Assembly (NCBI RefSeq): GCF_010119235.1
Contig: NZ_JAAATZ010000001.1
Span: 2,634,501 to 2,698,500, forward strand
Length of the DNA: 64,000 bases
Reading direction: 5' to 3'
Source: Flavobacterium phycosphaerae
GTDB lineage: Bacteria > Bacteroidota > Bacteroidia > Flavobacteriales > Flavobacteriaceae
Shown here piece after piece: positions 1 to 7,849 of the stretch (positions within the stretch are counted from its first letter, which is position 1; every line of letters starts with the position of its first letter). The notes under the pieces are model-generated. The model had not been told where the DNA came from and did no database searches. It saw only the letters and a list, made by a program, of their open reading frames with translations. The position numbers were made by a program, and so were the translations under genes.

Positions 1-80
1 AATTCCGCAAACCGCGGATTATTTGTATCAAGAACTAGCTCTTTAAGTTTAATTTTGTCTTCTTTTGATTTGTTTTCCAT
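1..80 (-). CDS. N-terminus of a ParB-like (ParB/Srx fold) protein, cut by window edge
   Basis: Only the first 26 codons are in the window. They read from an ATG at 80 and run off at base 1. After a Lys-rich start the peptide reads LKELVLDTNNPRFAE. The pattern 'L-x-L-D-x-x-N-P-R' is the opening strand of the ParB/sulfiredoxin-fold domain, which binds or hydrolyses nucleotides in ParB partition proteins, in ParB-like nucleases and in DUF262/GmrSD-like restriction proteins. The family is recognised from this motif alone, so the specific role cannot be given. The gene is separated from clpB by about 880 bases of repeats, which argues against a shared operon. Confidence 0.5.
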   Translation of the reverse strand, partial: MENKSKEDKIKLKELVLDTNNPRFAE

Positions 81-321
81 TTATATAACTTATTTTTAAA
101 AAATTCCCACAATAACACAAAATGCCCATATCCAAAAAGCTTTAGACATAGGGGCATCACGATACTTTTCAATAAAACGGAGGTGGTATTTGTTTTTTGA
201 ATGAAGCTAAAGTAGGAATTAAATTTGTAAGTCGTTATTTTTTATAACTTATTTTTAATTGAATTGCATAGCACAAGACGAACTAGGAGAGGGGTCAAAC
301 TATAGTTTTGGTCGTGCTTTC

Positions 322-391
322 TTCGGTACTTGTTCGGTAAAAGGACCTTTTTACCGAAGCGTTACCGAACAAGTACCGAACCAATACCGAA
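322..391. repeat. Inverted repeat with four TACCGAA copies at an exact 11-bp period
   Basis: TTCGGTACTTGTTCGGTAA (322-340) is perfectly complementary to 362-380. A second hairpin is nested and mutually exclusive with it: TTCGGTAAAAGG (333-344) pairs with the segment ending at 358. TACCGAA occurs at 352, 363, 374 and 385, every 11 bp, so all copies face one side of the helix. Eleven is not a multiple of three, which argues against coding. Function is unknown; the layout fits protein-binding sites or a mobile palindromic repeat. Confidence 0.75.
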
Positions 392-420
392 CAAAACCCC
401 TAAAAAATAGCTCAAAGTGG

Positions 421-467
421 ACATTTGCGGACAAAACCGGACATTTGCGGACATTTGCGGACATTTC
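421..467 (+). repeat. 10-bp tandem array ACATTTGCGG
   Basis: Decamers begin at 421, 431, 441, 451 and 461. The consensus is ACATTTGCGG; the second copy is ACAAAACCGG and the last is cut short. The period equals one helical turn. It follows the TACCGAA array directly. Short reading frames through it consist of repeat-encoded peptide and are not credible genes. Confidence 0.75.
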
Positions 468-480
468 GTGTTATTGGGTT

Positions 481-800
481 GGCACTTCGACAGGCTCAGT
501 GTGACAATTTCTTTCTTATTGTATTTTGTTTTGAGTTGCTATTTTGTCTTTTTAGGGATATACAATCCAAACTGCGATTGTCAGTCTGAGCTTGTCGAAG
601 ACCTTTCTTTGTTGGAGGCACTTCGACAGGCTCAGTGTGACATTTTCTTTCTTATTGTATTTTGCTTTGAGTTGTTGTTTTGTCTTTTTTGGGATATACA
701 ATTCAAACTGCGATTGTCAGTCTGAGCCTGTCGAAGATCTTTCTTTGTTGGAGGCACTTCGACAGGCTCAGTGTGACATTTTTGTCCTTAATTGTATTTG
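481..800. repeat. 136-bp tandem repeat (two full units and a partial third) with internal inverted arms
   Basis: Units begin with GGCACTTCGACAGGCTCAG at 481, 617 and 753, exactly 136 bp apart. Each unit opens with CTTCGACAGGCTCAG-TGTGACA and closes with TGTCAGTCTGAGCCTGTCGAAG-like sequence in the opposite orientation. One unit can therefore fold into a long hairpin, like REP/BIME elements. The third unit fades after about 800. The repeat is non-coding: frames in it consist only of repeat translation. No transposase is nearby. Confidence 0.8.
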
Positions 801-827
801 GTTTTATTAGTTGTTGGCACTTTGATT

Positions 828-850
828 CCTGCCTGCGCGGGAAAGACAAG
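828..850. repeat. Short palindromic repeat around TCCTGCCTGCGCGGGAA
   Basis: The segment holds an imperfect palindrome with arms TTCC-TGC and GC-GGGAA, placed between the 136-bp repeats and clpB. Similar short palindromes are scattered through Bacteroidota genomes. Apart from this and the repeats above, I see no gene or RNA between 81 and 960. Confidence 0.35.
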
Positions 851-929
851 TGGAGTAAAACAAAAAGCCCCAATAGTATCGCTACCATCAGGACTTTTCA
901 ATCAAACTAAAAAACCAAACTTATTTAAT

Positions 930-971
930 TATGAATTACGAATTATGAATTACGAATTATGAATTACGAAT
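930..971. repeat. Three exact copies of the 14-mer TATGAATTACGAAT
   Basis: Copies lie at 930-943, 944-957 and 958-971 with no mismatch. The third copy supplies the last codons and stop of clpB (stop complement at 964-966), so the repeat invades the 3' end of the gene. Confidence 0.85.
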
Positions 972-3576
972 TGGTAACTACTTTTTCGTTTTGATTTCTA
1001 AACACTAATTGTCCGTTAAAACTATCTAACAATATGATGCTGTCGGTGGTGATTTTACCGGCTAGTATTTCTTTAGACAATTGGTTCAAGACCTCGCGTT
1101 GGATTACTCGTTTTACCGGGCGGGCTCCAAATTGTGGGTCATAGCCTTTGTCGGCTAAATAGTCAATGGCTTCGGGTGTGGCATCCATAACGATGTTTTG
1201 CTGTGCCAGCATTTTGGTAACACTTTGCAATTGCAACCCAACGATTTGCTTGATATTAGCCGAAGTCAATGGCGTGAACATTACTATTTCATCAATACGG
1301 TTGATAAATTCAGGGCGAACCGTTTGTTTCAGCAAGCCTAACACTTCGGTTTTGGCGGCTTCGGTTGCGGCTTCTAAACCTCCTTTTAGGTTTTCGAATT
1401 TTTCTTGTATGATGGCACTTCCCATATTGGAAGTCATGATAATAATGGTGTTTTTAAAATCGGCCAAACGCCCTTTGTTATCCGTTAGTCTACCTTCGTC
1501 TAACACCTGTAATAAGATGTTAAACGTATCAGGGTGTGCTTTTTCAATTTCGTCTAACAAGATTACAGAGTAAGGTTTTCTTCGTACTGCTTCGGTTAGC
1601 TGTCCACCTTCGTCATAGCCTACATAGCCCGGAGGGGCACCTACTAATCGACTCACACTATGGCGTTCTTGGTACTCGCTCATATCAATACGCGTCATGG
1701 CGTTTTCATCGTCAAAAAGGTATTCGGCCAACGCTTTGGCTAACTCTGTTTTACCCACACCGGTTGTCCCAAGGAACAGGAAGGTACCAATAGGTTTCTT
1801 CATATCCTGCAATCCGGCACGACTACGGCGCACGGCATCGCTGACGGCTTCAATAGCTTCTTCTTGTCCGACCACTCGGTGGTGGAGTTCTTCTTCCAAA
1901 CGCAACAGTTTTTCTCGTTCGCCTTGCAGCATTTTGGTTACCGGCACGCCGGTCCATTTGGCCACCACTTCGGCTATGTCTTCGCGGGTTACTTCTTCTT
2001 TAATCAGGGAAGTACCCGATTGGTTTTCTATTAATTGCTGTTGCAACGTATCTAAACGTTCTTGGGCTTCTTTGCTTTTGCCATAGCGGATTTCGGCTAC
2101 TTTGCCGTAATCCCCATCGCGTTCGGCGCGTTCGGCTTCCAGTTTAAAATCTTCGAGTTCTTGTTTTACCGCTTGTATGCTGTCGACCACCTCTTTCTCT
2201 GATTTCCATTTGGTGAAAATTTCGTTGCGTTCTTCTTTGAGGTTGGCTAAGTCCATACCCAAGCCTTTCAGTTTGGTTTCATCATTCTCGCGTTTGATGG
2301 CTTCTATCTCAATTTCCAACTGCATAATCTTTCTGTCGAGCACATCCAGTTCTTCGGGTTTGGAGTTGATTTCCATACGCAACTTAGAGGCCGCTTCGTC
2401 CATCAAGTCGATAGCTTTATCCGGAAGGAAACGGTTGGTGATATAGCGTTGCGATAACTCCACCGCCGCAATAATCGCATCGTCTTTGATACGCACCTTG
2501 TGGTGGGTTTCGTATTTCTCTTTAATACCGCGCAGGATGGAAATGGCGCTTTCGGTATCGGGTTCGTCTACCATTACCTTTTGAAAACGACGCTCTAAGG
2601 CTTTGTCTTTTTCGAAGTACTTTTGGTATTCGTCAAGGGTAGTAGCCCCTATAGCTCTTAGTTCGCCACGAGCTAAAGCCGGTTTCAAGATGTTGGCCGC
2701 ATCCATAGCGCCTTCGCCACCACCGGCACCCACAAGAGTATGAATCTCGTCTATGAATAAGACGATATCACCCTCAGCCGAAGTGACTTCTTTTACTACC
2801 GATTTTAATCGTTCTTCAAATTCACCTTTGTATTTGGCTCCGGCAATCAGTGCTCCCATATCGAGCGAATAGACTATTTTGTCTTTTAAGTTTTCGGGAA
2901 CGTCACCGTCTACGATGCGGTGTGCCAATCCTTCGGCTATAGCGGTTTTACCCACACCCGGTTCACCCACCAACATTGGGTTGTTTTTGGTACGACGCGT
3001 TAAGATTTGCAACACACGGCGAATCTCTTCATCGCGACCAATCACCGGATCGAGTTTGCCTGCTTTGGCCAATTCGTTTAAGTTCTTCGCGTATTTGTTG
3101 AGCGCATTATAGGTTTCTTCGGCAGAGGCAGAGGTTACTCGTTCCCCTTTACGAATCTCGGCTATAGCGGCTTCCATGCCTTTTTCGGTTACGCCTTGGT
3201 CTTTTAAAATTTGGGCTACTTTGCTTTTTGATTTAAGTATGGCCAGCAATAAATGTTCGATAGAAATGTATTCATCGGTCATTTTCTTGGCTATGATTCC
3301 GGCTTCGTTTATAGTGCTATTGGCTTCGCGTGAAAGCATGATATCACCGCCTGAAACTTTCGGGAAACTTTGCAAGGTGCTGTCTAGTATTTTTTTGAAT
3401 AAATCAACATTGACGTTGAGTTTTTTCAGGATAAAAGGCGTTACATTTTCGTCAACTTCCAGTATCCCTTTTACAAGATGTTCGTTTTCGATTTGTTGAT
3501 GGCCCAGCCCTTGTGCAATGCTTTGTGCTTGCTGGATGGCTTCCTGTGATTTAATGGTTAAATTGTTTATGTTCAT
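964..3576 (-). CDS. clpB: ATP-dependent disaggregase ClpB
   Basis: ClpB is the hexameric AAA+ disaggregase that works with DnaK (encoded near 31.5 kb) to pull proteins out of aggregates. All parts are visible in 870 residues, the usual length. The N-terminal Clp repeat domain spans 1-145. NBD1 has Walker A GEPGVGKT at 204-211 and Walker B LFIDEIH. The coiled-coil M domain lies at about 400-525; it distinguishes ClpB from ClpC and ClpA. NBD2 has Walker A GTTGVGKT near 600 and the sensor region. No P element (IGF/L loop) for ClpP docking is seen, as expected. The ATG at 3576 gives the canonical N-terminus. It is transcribed alone, probably from the sigma-54-like site at 3688-3703, leaving a long 5' leader. 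Confidence 0.98.
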   Translation of the reverse strand: MNINNLTIKSQEAIQQAQSIAQGLGHQQIENEHLVKGILEVDENVTPFILKKLNVNVDLFKKILDSTLQSFPKVSGGDIMLSREANSTINEAGIIAKKMTDEYISIEHLLLAILKSKSKVAQILKDQGVTEKGMEAAIAEIRKGERVTSASAEETYNALNKYAKNLNELAKAGKLDPVIGRDEEIRRVLQILTRRTKNNPMLVGEPGVGKTAIAEGLAHRIVDGDVPENLKDKIVYSLDMGALIAGAKYKGEFEERLKSVVKEVTSAEGDIVLFIDEIHTLVGAGGGEGAMDAANILKPALARGELRAIGATTLDEYQKYFEKDKALERRFQKVMVDEPDTESAISILRGIKEKYETHHKVRIKDDAIIAAVELSQRYITNRFLPDKAIDLMDEAASKLRMEINSKPEELDVLDRKIMQLEIEIEAIKRENDETKLKGLGMDLANLKEERNEIFTKWKSEKEVVDSIQAVKQELEDFKLEAERAERDGDYGKVAEIRYGKSKEAQERLDTLQQQLIENQSGTSLIKEEVTREDIAEVVAKWTGVPVTKMLQGEREKLLRLEEELHHRVVGQEEAIEAVSDAVRRSRAGLQDMKKPIGTFLFLGTTGVGKTELAKALAEYLFDDENAMTRIDMSEYQERHSVSRLVGAPPGYVGYDEGGQLTEAVRRKPYSVILLDEIEKAHPDTFNILLQVLDEGRLTDNKGRLADFKNTIIIMTSNMGSAIIQEKFENLKGGLEAATEAAKTEVLGLLKQTVRPEFINRIDEIVMFTPLTSANIKQIVGLQLQSVTKMLAQQNIVMDATPEAIDYLADKGYDPQFGARPVKRVIQREVLNQLSKEILAGKITTDSIILLDSFNGQLVFRNQNEKVVTNS

Positions 3577-3599
3577 AGTTGTTTGTTTTTTTATTGTTG

Positions 3600-3619
3600 A
3601 GACAAGTCGCGACTTGTCT
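3600..3619. repeat. Perfect 20-bp palindrome in the clpB 5' leader
   Basis: AGACAAGTCGCGACTTGTCT is perfectly self-complementary. It lies between the clpB start (3576) and its predicted promoter (3688-3703), so it should be part of the mRNA leader, where it could form a hairpin, or serve as a dyad operator. It may also be a dispersed genomic palindrome. Confidence 0.7.
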
Positions 3620-3687
3620 GTACTGTTGTGTAAAAGTTAAAGTCAATTTGTTTCTGTTATAATTTTTTTAGCTTTGAAAACTAGTCG

Positions 3688-3703
3688 ACAAGATGTATTC
3701 CAA
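3688..3703 (-). promoter_or_regulatory. Candidate -24/-12 (sigma-54-like) promoter of clpB
   Basis: On the minus strand the site reads TTGGAATACATCTTGT, with GG and GT separated by exactly 10 bases. The same GG-N10-GT arrangement precedes dnaK and clpC. GTCATTTTGTCTG (3714-3726, minus sense) lies just upstream and matches GTCATCTTGTCAG upstream of dnaK. No TAnnTTTG box was noted here. The sigma-54 assignment is inferred; the consensus TTGC is TTGT here. Confidence 0.45.
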
Positions 3704-3784
3704 AACGTTTAATCAGACAAAATGACGTGTTTCGTGCGGTTGTTTGTACTAAATTCAAGTCAAAATGTCCTAAATCACGCCACT

Positions 3785-4171
3785 ATGAACCTATTTAAAA
3801 ATATATTCGGCAGTTCCGATGAACCAACCAACACCTCTAAAGTAGGATGGAGGCCCTTAACCGATATGGGGCAGCTTAACGAAATCATCAACGAGTCTAC
3901 CGATAAACCGGTAGCAATCTTTAAGCACAGTACGCGTTGTGGTGTAAGTCGTATGACGTTGAAGCAGTTTGAGAACGAGTACGATATGCACGATAAAATT
4001 ACGCCTTATTTTTTGGATTTGCTCGAGCACCGTCAATTATCTGATGCTGTGGCCAGTCGTTTCAGCGTAGAGCATGAGTCGCCACAATTGCTGTTAATCC
4101 GAAACGGTGAACCTGTTTATATTGCTTCTCACGGCGATATTTATGCGGACGATTTGAAGCGTTATATTTAA
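3785..4171 (+). CDS. ytxJ: Bacillithiol-system redox protein YtxJ (monothiol bacilliredoxin-like)
   Basis: This is a small cytosolic thioredoxin-fold protein of 128 residues. The key segment is HSTRCGVS, with a single cysteine at residue 52, the arrangement of YtxJ (BrxC), which removes bacillithiol from mixed disulfides on proteins. Its presence implies that the organism uses bacillithiol as its low-molecular-weight thiol. I chose the ATG at 3785 over an in-frame ATG at 3722. The family begins with MNLFKNIFG-like sequence, and the upstream extension overlaps the presumed clpB control region. It is divergent from clpB and appears monocistronic, ending about 100 bases before the next gene. Confidence 0.88.
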   Translation: MNLFKNIFGSSDEPTNTSKVGWRPLTDMGQLNEIINESTDKPVAIFKHSTRCGVSRMTLKQFENEYDMHDKITPYFLDLLEHRQLSDAVASRFSVEHESPQLLLIRNGEPVYIASHGDIYADDLKRYI

Positions 4172-4227
4172 CAGTTTATTAAGAAAATTGTAACATATTT
4201 CTTGTGTATTGGTAGGGTGAGTTTAGT

Positions 4228-4235
4228 TAGTTTTG
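4228..4235 (+). promoter_or_regulatory. Bacteroidota -7 box (TAGTTTTG) for the beta-lactamase-fold gene
   Basis: TAGTTTTG fits TAnnTTTG and lies 35 bases before the start codon at 4271. Possible -33 TTG elements lie at 4202 and 4209, neither ideally spaced. Confidence 0.4.
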
Positions 4236-4270
4236 TCTTACATATAAACCAAAAACTAAAACTAAATTAA

Positions 4271-5287
4271 ATGTCATCACCCCTTGCTTCTCGGAAGTTT
4301 TCTCTTTTCCATGTAGCGCTCAGTTCTATTATTATTTCCTTATTTGTTTCCATTGGAATCTATTGGTGGATCAGCCGAAAAGATTCAGCTACCTTGGCCA
4401 TTAATTCGGCTAAAAAAACTTGTGAATACAACATCAAAAGAATTACCGGATTAAAATTTGTTAAGCCTATCTTGTGGGTAGACGAAAACTGCGAATCCGA
4501 TAATTTAGTCAGTACCAAACTTAAGATTACTGAGATTATTGAAAAGTATAAGCAGACCAGTGGTTTGACTACGGCTTCTATTTATCTTCGTGCTAATGGT
4601 GAATGGACTGTAGTAAATGAGGAGGATAAGTATGAACCGGGCTCCTTGTTTAAAGTTCCGGTATTGATTACCATTTTAAAGATGGAAGAAGAGCATCCGG
4701 GGTTTCTCAACAAATCGATTACCTATGTAAATAAAATAGAGACGGGGAAGAACATTGCCTATACTTCTAAGGTGATACAGTTAGGGCAAACCTATACCGT
4801 AAAGGAATTGTTGACTTACATGATAAAATATTCGGACAATGCCGCTACTATATTGTTAGAAAATAATATGGATAACAAAGTGTTGCAGAAACTGTTTGCG
4901 GATGTTGGAGTAGAAGTGCCTAATTTATATGCGGATAAGTATCATTTTACCGTTAGAGATTACTCGCTTTTCATGCGAATTATATTCAATGCCGGATATT
5001 TAACGATTAAAAACTCTGAATATGCCGCTGAGCTATTGAGTGAGTGTGATTTTAAGGATGGCATTATGAAAGGCATACCGGCCAATACCAAGATTGCTCA
5101 TAAGTTTGGTGAATCGGGCAATCCGATTGAAAAGCAGTTGCATGAATCGGCGGTGATATATTTAGACAATGGTGCAGGGTATCTGCTCACGGTAATGACC
5201 AAAGGAAAAGATTTGAAAAAGCTTTCTGAATTGATAGGCGAGATTTCAAGAACGGTTTATGAAGATGTAAAGAATCAATCAAAATAA
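4271..5287 (+). CDS. Membrane-anchored serine hydrolase of the class A beta-lactamase fold
   Basis: A 338-residue protein with one N-terminal membrane anchor (about residues 12-34) and a periplasmic domain of the beta-lactamase2 type (PF13354). Catalytic motifs are present. SxxK is S125-L-F-K128 in EPGSLFKVP, and SDN is S188-D-N190. The third motif, normally KTG or KSG, is replaced by K278-F-G-E-S-G. Family members act on beta-lactams or on peptidoglycan peptides. The membrane anchor and the altered third motif make a cell-wall or uncharacterised hydrolase more likely than a secreted resistance enzyme. It is a single gene between ytxJ and a strong terminator. Confidence 0.85.
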   Translation: MSSPLASRKFSLFHVALSSIIISLFVSIGIYWWISRKDSATLAINSAKKTCEYNIKRITGLKFVKPILWVDENCESDNLVSTKLKITEIIEKYKQTSGLTTASIYLRANGEWTVVNEEDKYEPGSLFKVPVLITILKMEEEHPGFLNKSITYVNKIETGKNIAYTSKVIQLGQTYTVKELLTYMIKYSDNAATILLENNMDNKVLQKLFADVGVEVPNLYADKYHFTVRDYSLFMRIIFNAGYLTIKNSEYAAELLSECDFKDGIMKGIPANTKIAHKFGESGNPIEKQLHESAVIYLDNGAGYLLTVMTKGKDLKKLSELIGEISRTVYEDVKNQSK

Positions 5288-5290
5288 AAG

Positions 5291-5321
5291 AAAAACCCGA
5301 AGACTATCTTCGGGTTTTTTT
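5291..5321 (+). terminator. Rho-independent terminator
   Basis: Stem AAAAACCCGAAGA/TCTTCGGGTTTTT with loop CTA, followed by a T run, immediately after the stop at 5287. The A-rich other side lets it also serve the converging lipoprotein gene. Confidence 0.9.
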
Positions 5322-5345
5322 ATGGATAAAACAGTTGTTTTGGGA

Positions 5346-6530
5346 TTATCTTCTGAATTTATTTTGAGAAATAATGTCTTTCAGTTTGTTTTTTAAATCA
5401 TTTCCGGCATCATAAATCATCTGCTCATTGCTTGGAAATGGTATTGCTTTTCTATCAAAATTAGGATAGTAAGTATCTTCACAAGCACGTTTGTCGCCTT
5501 TGTAGCTGGCATATATGTTAGAGAATATGAACTCGCTAGCTACCGGAAAGGTTTCGATTAGTTGGCTGTTCTTAAGATTAACATAATCCACTTTAGCCGT
5601 TACTTGGCAGGACTTGATTTGTGAAAATTCATAAATACTGATGCGGATGGTTTTCATGTTGTCGACTTTGATGGGGTTACCCAAACTGTCTTTTACGGTA
5701 TTGCCTTTAGAATCCACAAGGTTTTTCACGCCATCTTTGATTTGCTTTTCTTTTTCGAATTGTTTTTCTTTTTGTTGCTCCGGAGAGATTTGAATGTTGC
5801 GGAAATTCAGGATTAAACCGTAATCGTAGTCAATTCCTTTAACGCGCTTGCTGTGGTAAACGGTCCATTTATCGTTCAAGCCATAAGTGCTGAAATCAAG
5901 CAAATCATTCTCTAAACGAACCGGAATAACCATATTCGTTTCGTTTTTAGTAGATACATTTACATAGTCGGTGCCTTTAGTTTTGGCCTCTTCTATAAGT
6001 TTGTCGGTGTCTTTAAAGCCGGGATTGATGCTTTCTAAATACATCAAATCGTCATAAGCCCGACGGATGGTCATTTTGTCTTTGGTAACCAATAATGCTT
6101 TGGAGTTGTCGTATAAATACTTTGACAGGGCATTTTTGCTGCTTACGATCTGATCGGAATAATCTTCAAAAGCAAACTTTGCTTCACGACCTTCCTTCAA
6201 TAATTGTAACGGTAACAAAGGACGAATCTGTTCCTGACGGTAGTTGAGTTGGATATAGGTATTGTATATTTTCTCCAAATTCCTTGGATTGGTGTCTTTA
6301 AACCAGCTTTCGATATCGCGGGTATCGCGTTCTTTGGCTTTGGCAAAAGCTTCTTCGAGCAGGTAAACATAGTCTTGTTTGCCTTTGGCGTTTTTGTTGC
6401 CTTGCAGCCCTTCTACCGAGTTACGGATGGCGGCATCATAATCGCCGGAAGTTACTAATTCACGGGTTTGCTTAATACCGCAGGCAGAAAGGATAAGGAA
6501 TACTGATAAGAGTGAAGTAATTTTTTTCAT
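5346..6530 (-). CDS. Uncharacterised lipoprotein
   Basis: A 394-residue protein with a lipoprotein signal peptide, MKKITSLLSVFLILSAC, and the lipobox cysteine at residue 17. It is therefore exported and lipidated. The N-terminal part resembles helical repeats (AIRNSVEGLQGNKNAKGKQ...VYLLEEAFAKAKER), so a TPR-like role in protein contacts is possible. The second half has a Lys/Glu-rich helix (EQQKEKQFEKEKQ). I do not recognise a named family. An upstream in-frame start at 6548 is rejected because a -7 box TACATTTG occupies 6546-6553 and because the signal peptide begins at 6530. It lies just downstream of thrC but has its own promoter box upstream of its start. Confidence 0.85.
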   Translation of the reverse strand: MKKITSLLSVFLILSACGIKQTRELVTSGDYDAAIRNSVEGLQGNKNAKGKQDYVYLLEEAFAKAKERDTRDIESWFKDTNPRNLEKIYNTYIQLNYRQEQIRPLLPLQLLKEGREAKFAFEDYSDQIVSSKNALSKYLYDNSKALLVTKDKMTIRRAYDDLMYLESINPGFKDTDKLIEEAKTKGTDYVNVSTKNETNMVIPVRLENDLLDFSTYGLNDKWTVYHSKRVKGIDYDYGLILNFRNIQISPEQQKEKQFEKEKQIKDGVKNLVDSKGNTVKDSLGNPIKVDNMKTIRISIYEFSQIKSCQVTAKVDYVNLKNSQLIETFPVASEFIFSNIYASYKGDKRACEDTYYPNFDRKAIPFPSNEQMIYDAGNDLKNKLKDIISQNKFRR

Positions 6531-6545
6531 GGAGTTGATTTTAAA

Positions 6546-6553
6546 CAAATGTA
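6546..6553 (-). promoter_or_regulatory. -7 box TACATTTG for the lipoprotein gene
   Basis: Exact TAnnTTTG match on the minus strand, 15 bases before the ATG at 6530. It lies in the short gap after thrC and rules out the upstream start. Confidence 0.5.
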
Positions 6554-6560
6554 AAAAAAA

Positions 6561-7847
6561 TCAATCTAAATAGTTCTTCAAATCCTCATAGGTTTTGATT
6601 TTGGTACTCACTTTTTCTTTATGCAACACACTTTCAATTTGTTCCGGTATCGGCAATTTTAAATTCAGTAAGGGTTCAACAATATCAAGGAATTTTATAG
6701 GATGCGCCGTTTCTAAGAATACGCCAACACTGTTGGATTGCTTTTGCATTTCTTTTTTCAGTCCCAAATAACCAACGGCTCCATGAGGTTCGGCTATGTA
6801 TTGCGTGCGTTTGAAAATATCCTGCATAGCGGCTTCTGTTTCGGCATCAGTAAAGCTGTAGGAAGAAAAGTCTTTTTCAAATTGCTTTAAATCATTGTGA
6901 TATAATTCCTGTATGCGGATAAAGTTGCTTGGATTCCCTACATCCATAGCGTTGGAAATAGTGGCTACAGAGGGTTTGGGTTCGTATTGTCCTTTTGCTA
7001 AAAACCTAGGCACGGTATCATTAGCATTGGTAGAAGCTACAAAGTGGGCGATAGGCAGGCCTAATCGTTTCGCCATAATGCCGGCACAAATGTTCCCGAA
7101 ATTACCACTCGGGCACGAAAGAATCAAAGGCTTTTGGTATTTCTTTAATTGTTGGTACGCAAAGAAAATATAAAACATTTGCGGCAACCATCGGGCAATG
7201 TTAATCGAATTGGCCGAAGTGAGGTTCTTGTGTTTCAGACTCTCGTCTAAGAAGGCTCTTTTGACCATATCCTGACAATCATCAAATACGCCGTCTACTT
7301 CTAATGCTTTTATGTTTTGTCCTAACGTAGTTAGTTGACGTTCTTGTATTTCACTAACTTTACCTGAAGGATATAATATTATAACTTCAACGCCTTTTAC
7401 ACCCAAAAATCCGCTGGCTACAGCACCGCCGGTATCGCCTGAAGTGGCTACTAAAACCGTAACTTTCTTATCATCATGACGGTTGAAATAGCCTAAGCAT
7501 CTCGACATGAATCGGGCACCCACATCTTTGAAAGCCATGGTTGGTCCGTGAAATAATTCTAAGGAATAGACGTTGTCTTCTACCGGCACGCAAGGAAAAT
7601 CAAAGCATAGGGTTTCCGCTATGATGCGTTTCAATTCGGCTTCAGGAATTTCATCACCTACAAACTGTTTGATGGCTTCAAAAGCGATTGCTTCGTGTGA
7701 AAGGTTTTCAATGTTATCAAAGAAAGAAGACGGAAGAGGTGTAATGCTTTCCGGGAAATATAACCCTCTGTCAGGTGCTAAGCCCAAGACAACGGCTTCC
7801 TGAAAACTTACTTTGGGAGAGATATGGTTTAAGCTGTAATAGTTCAT
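6561..7847 (-). CDS. thrC: Threonine synthase
   Basis: Converts O-phosphohomoserine to L-threonine with pyridoxal phosphate, the last step of threonine synthesis. The 428-residue protein has the family's N-terminal segment and the PLP-lysine motif TMAFKDVGARF (K107). The glycine-rich phosphate-binding stretch ATSGDTGGAVASG and the later SGNFGNICAG are both present. Length matches the shorter, E. coli-like class of the enzyme. It begins two bases after the thrB stop, so translation is probably coupled, and it is the last gene of the leader-thrA-thrB-thrC operon. No clear hairpin terminator follows. Confidence 0.97.
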   Translation of the reverse strand: MNYYSLNHISPKVSFQEAVVLGLAPDRGLYFPESITPLPSSFFDNIENLSHEAIAFEAIKQFVGDEIPEAELKRIIAETLCFDFPCVPVEDNVYSLELFHGPTMAFKDVGARFMSRCLGYFNRHDDKKVTVLVATSGDTGGAVASGFLGVKGVEVIILYPSGKVSEIQERQLTTLGQNIKALEVDGVFDDCQDMVKRAFLDESLKHKNLTSANSINIARWLPQMFYIFFAYQQLKKYQKPLILSCPSGNFGNICAGIMAKRLGLPIAHFVASTNANDTVPRFLAKGQYEPKPSVATISNAMDVGNPSNFIRIQELYHNDLKQFEKDFSSYSFTDAETEAAMQDIFKRTQYIAEPHGAVGYLGLKKEMQKQSNSVGVFLETAHPIKFLDIVEPLLNLKLPIPEQIESVLHKEKVSTKIKTYEDLKNYLD

Positions 7848-7849
7848 AA

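Noticed and set aside
82-258. Gene or RNA between the ParB-like start and the phased repeats
   Set aside because: No credible frame, hairpin or promoter pair is visible.
481-800. CRISPR array
   Set aside because: The repeats are tandem with a 136-bp unit and no short unique spacers, and no cas genes are present.
259-910. Four overlapping short plus-strand frames (259-504, 417-725, 592-810, 680-910) and one minus-strand frame
   Set aside because: They are translations of the phased repeats and the 136-bp units, change frame between units, and show no protein-like composition.
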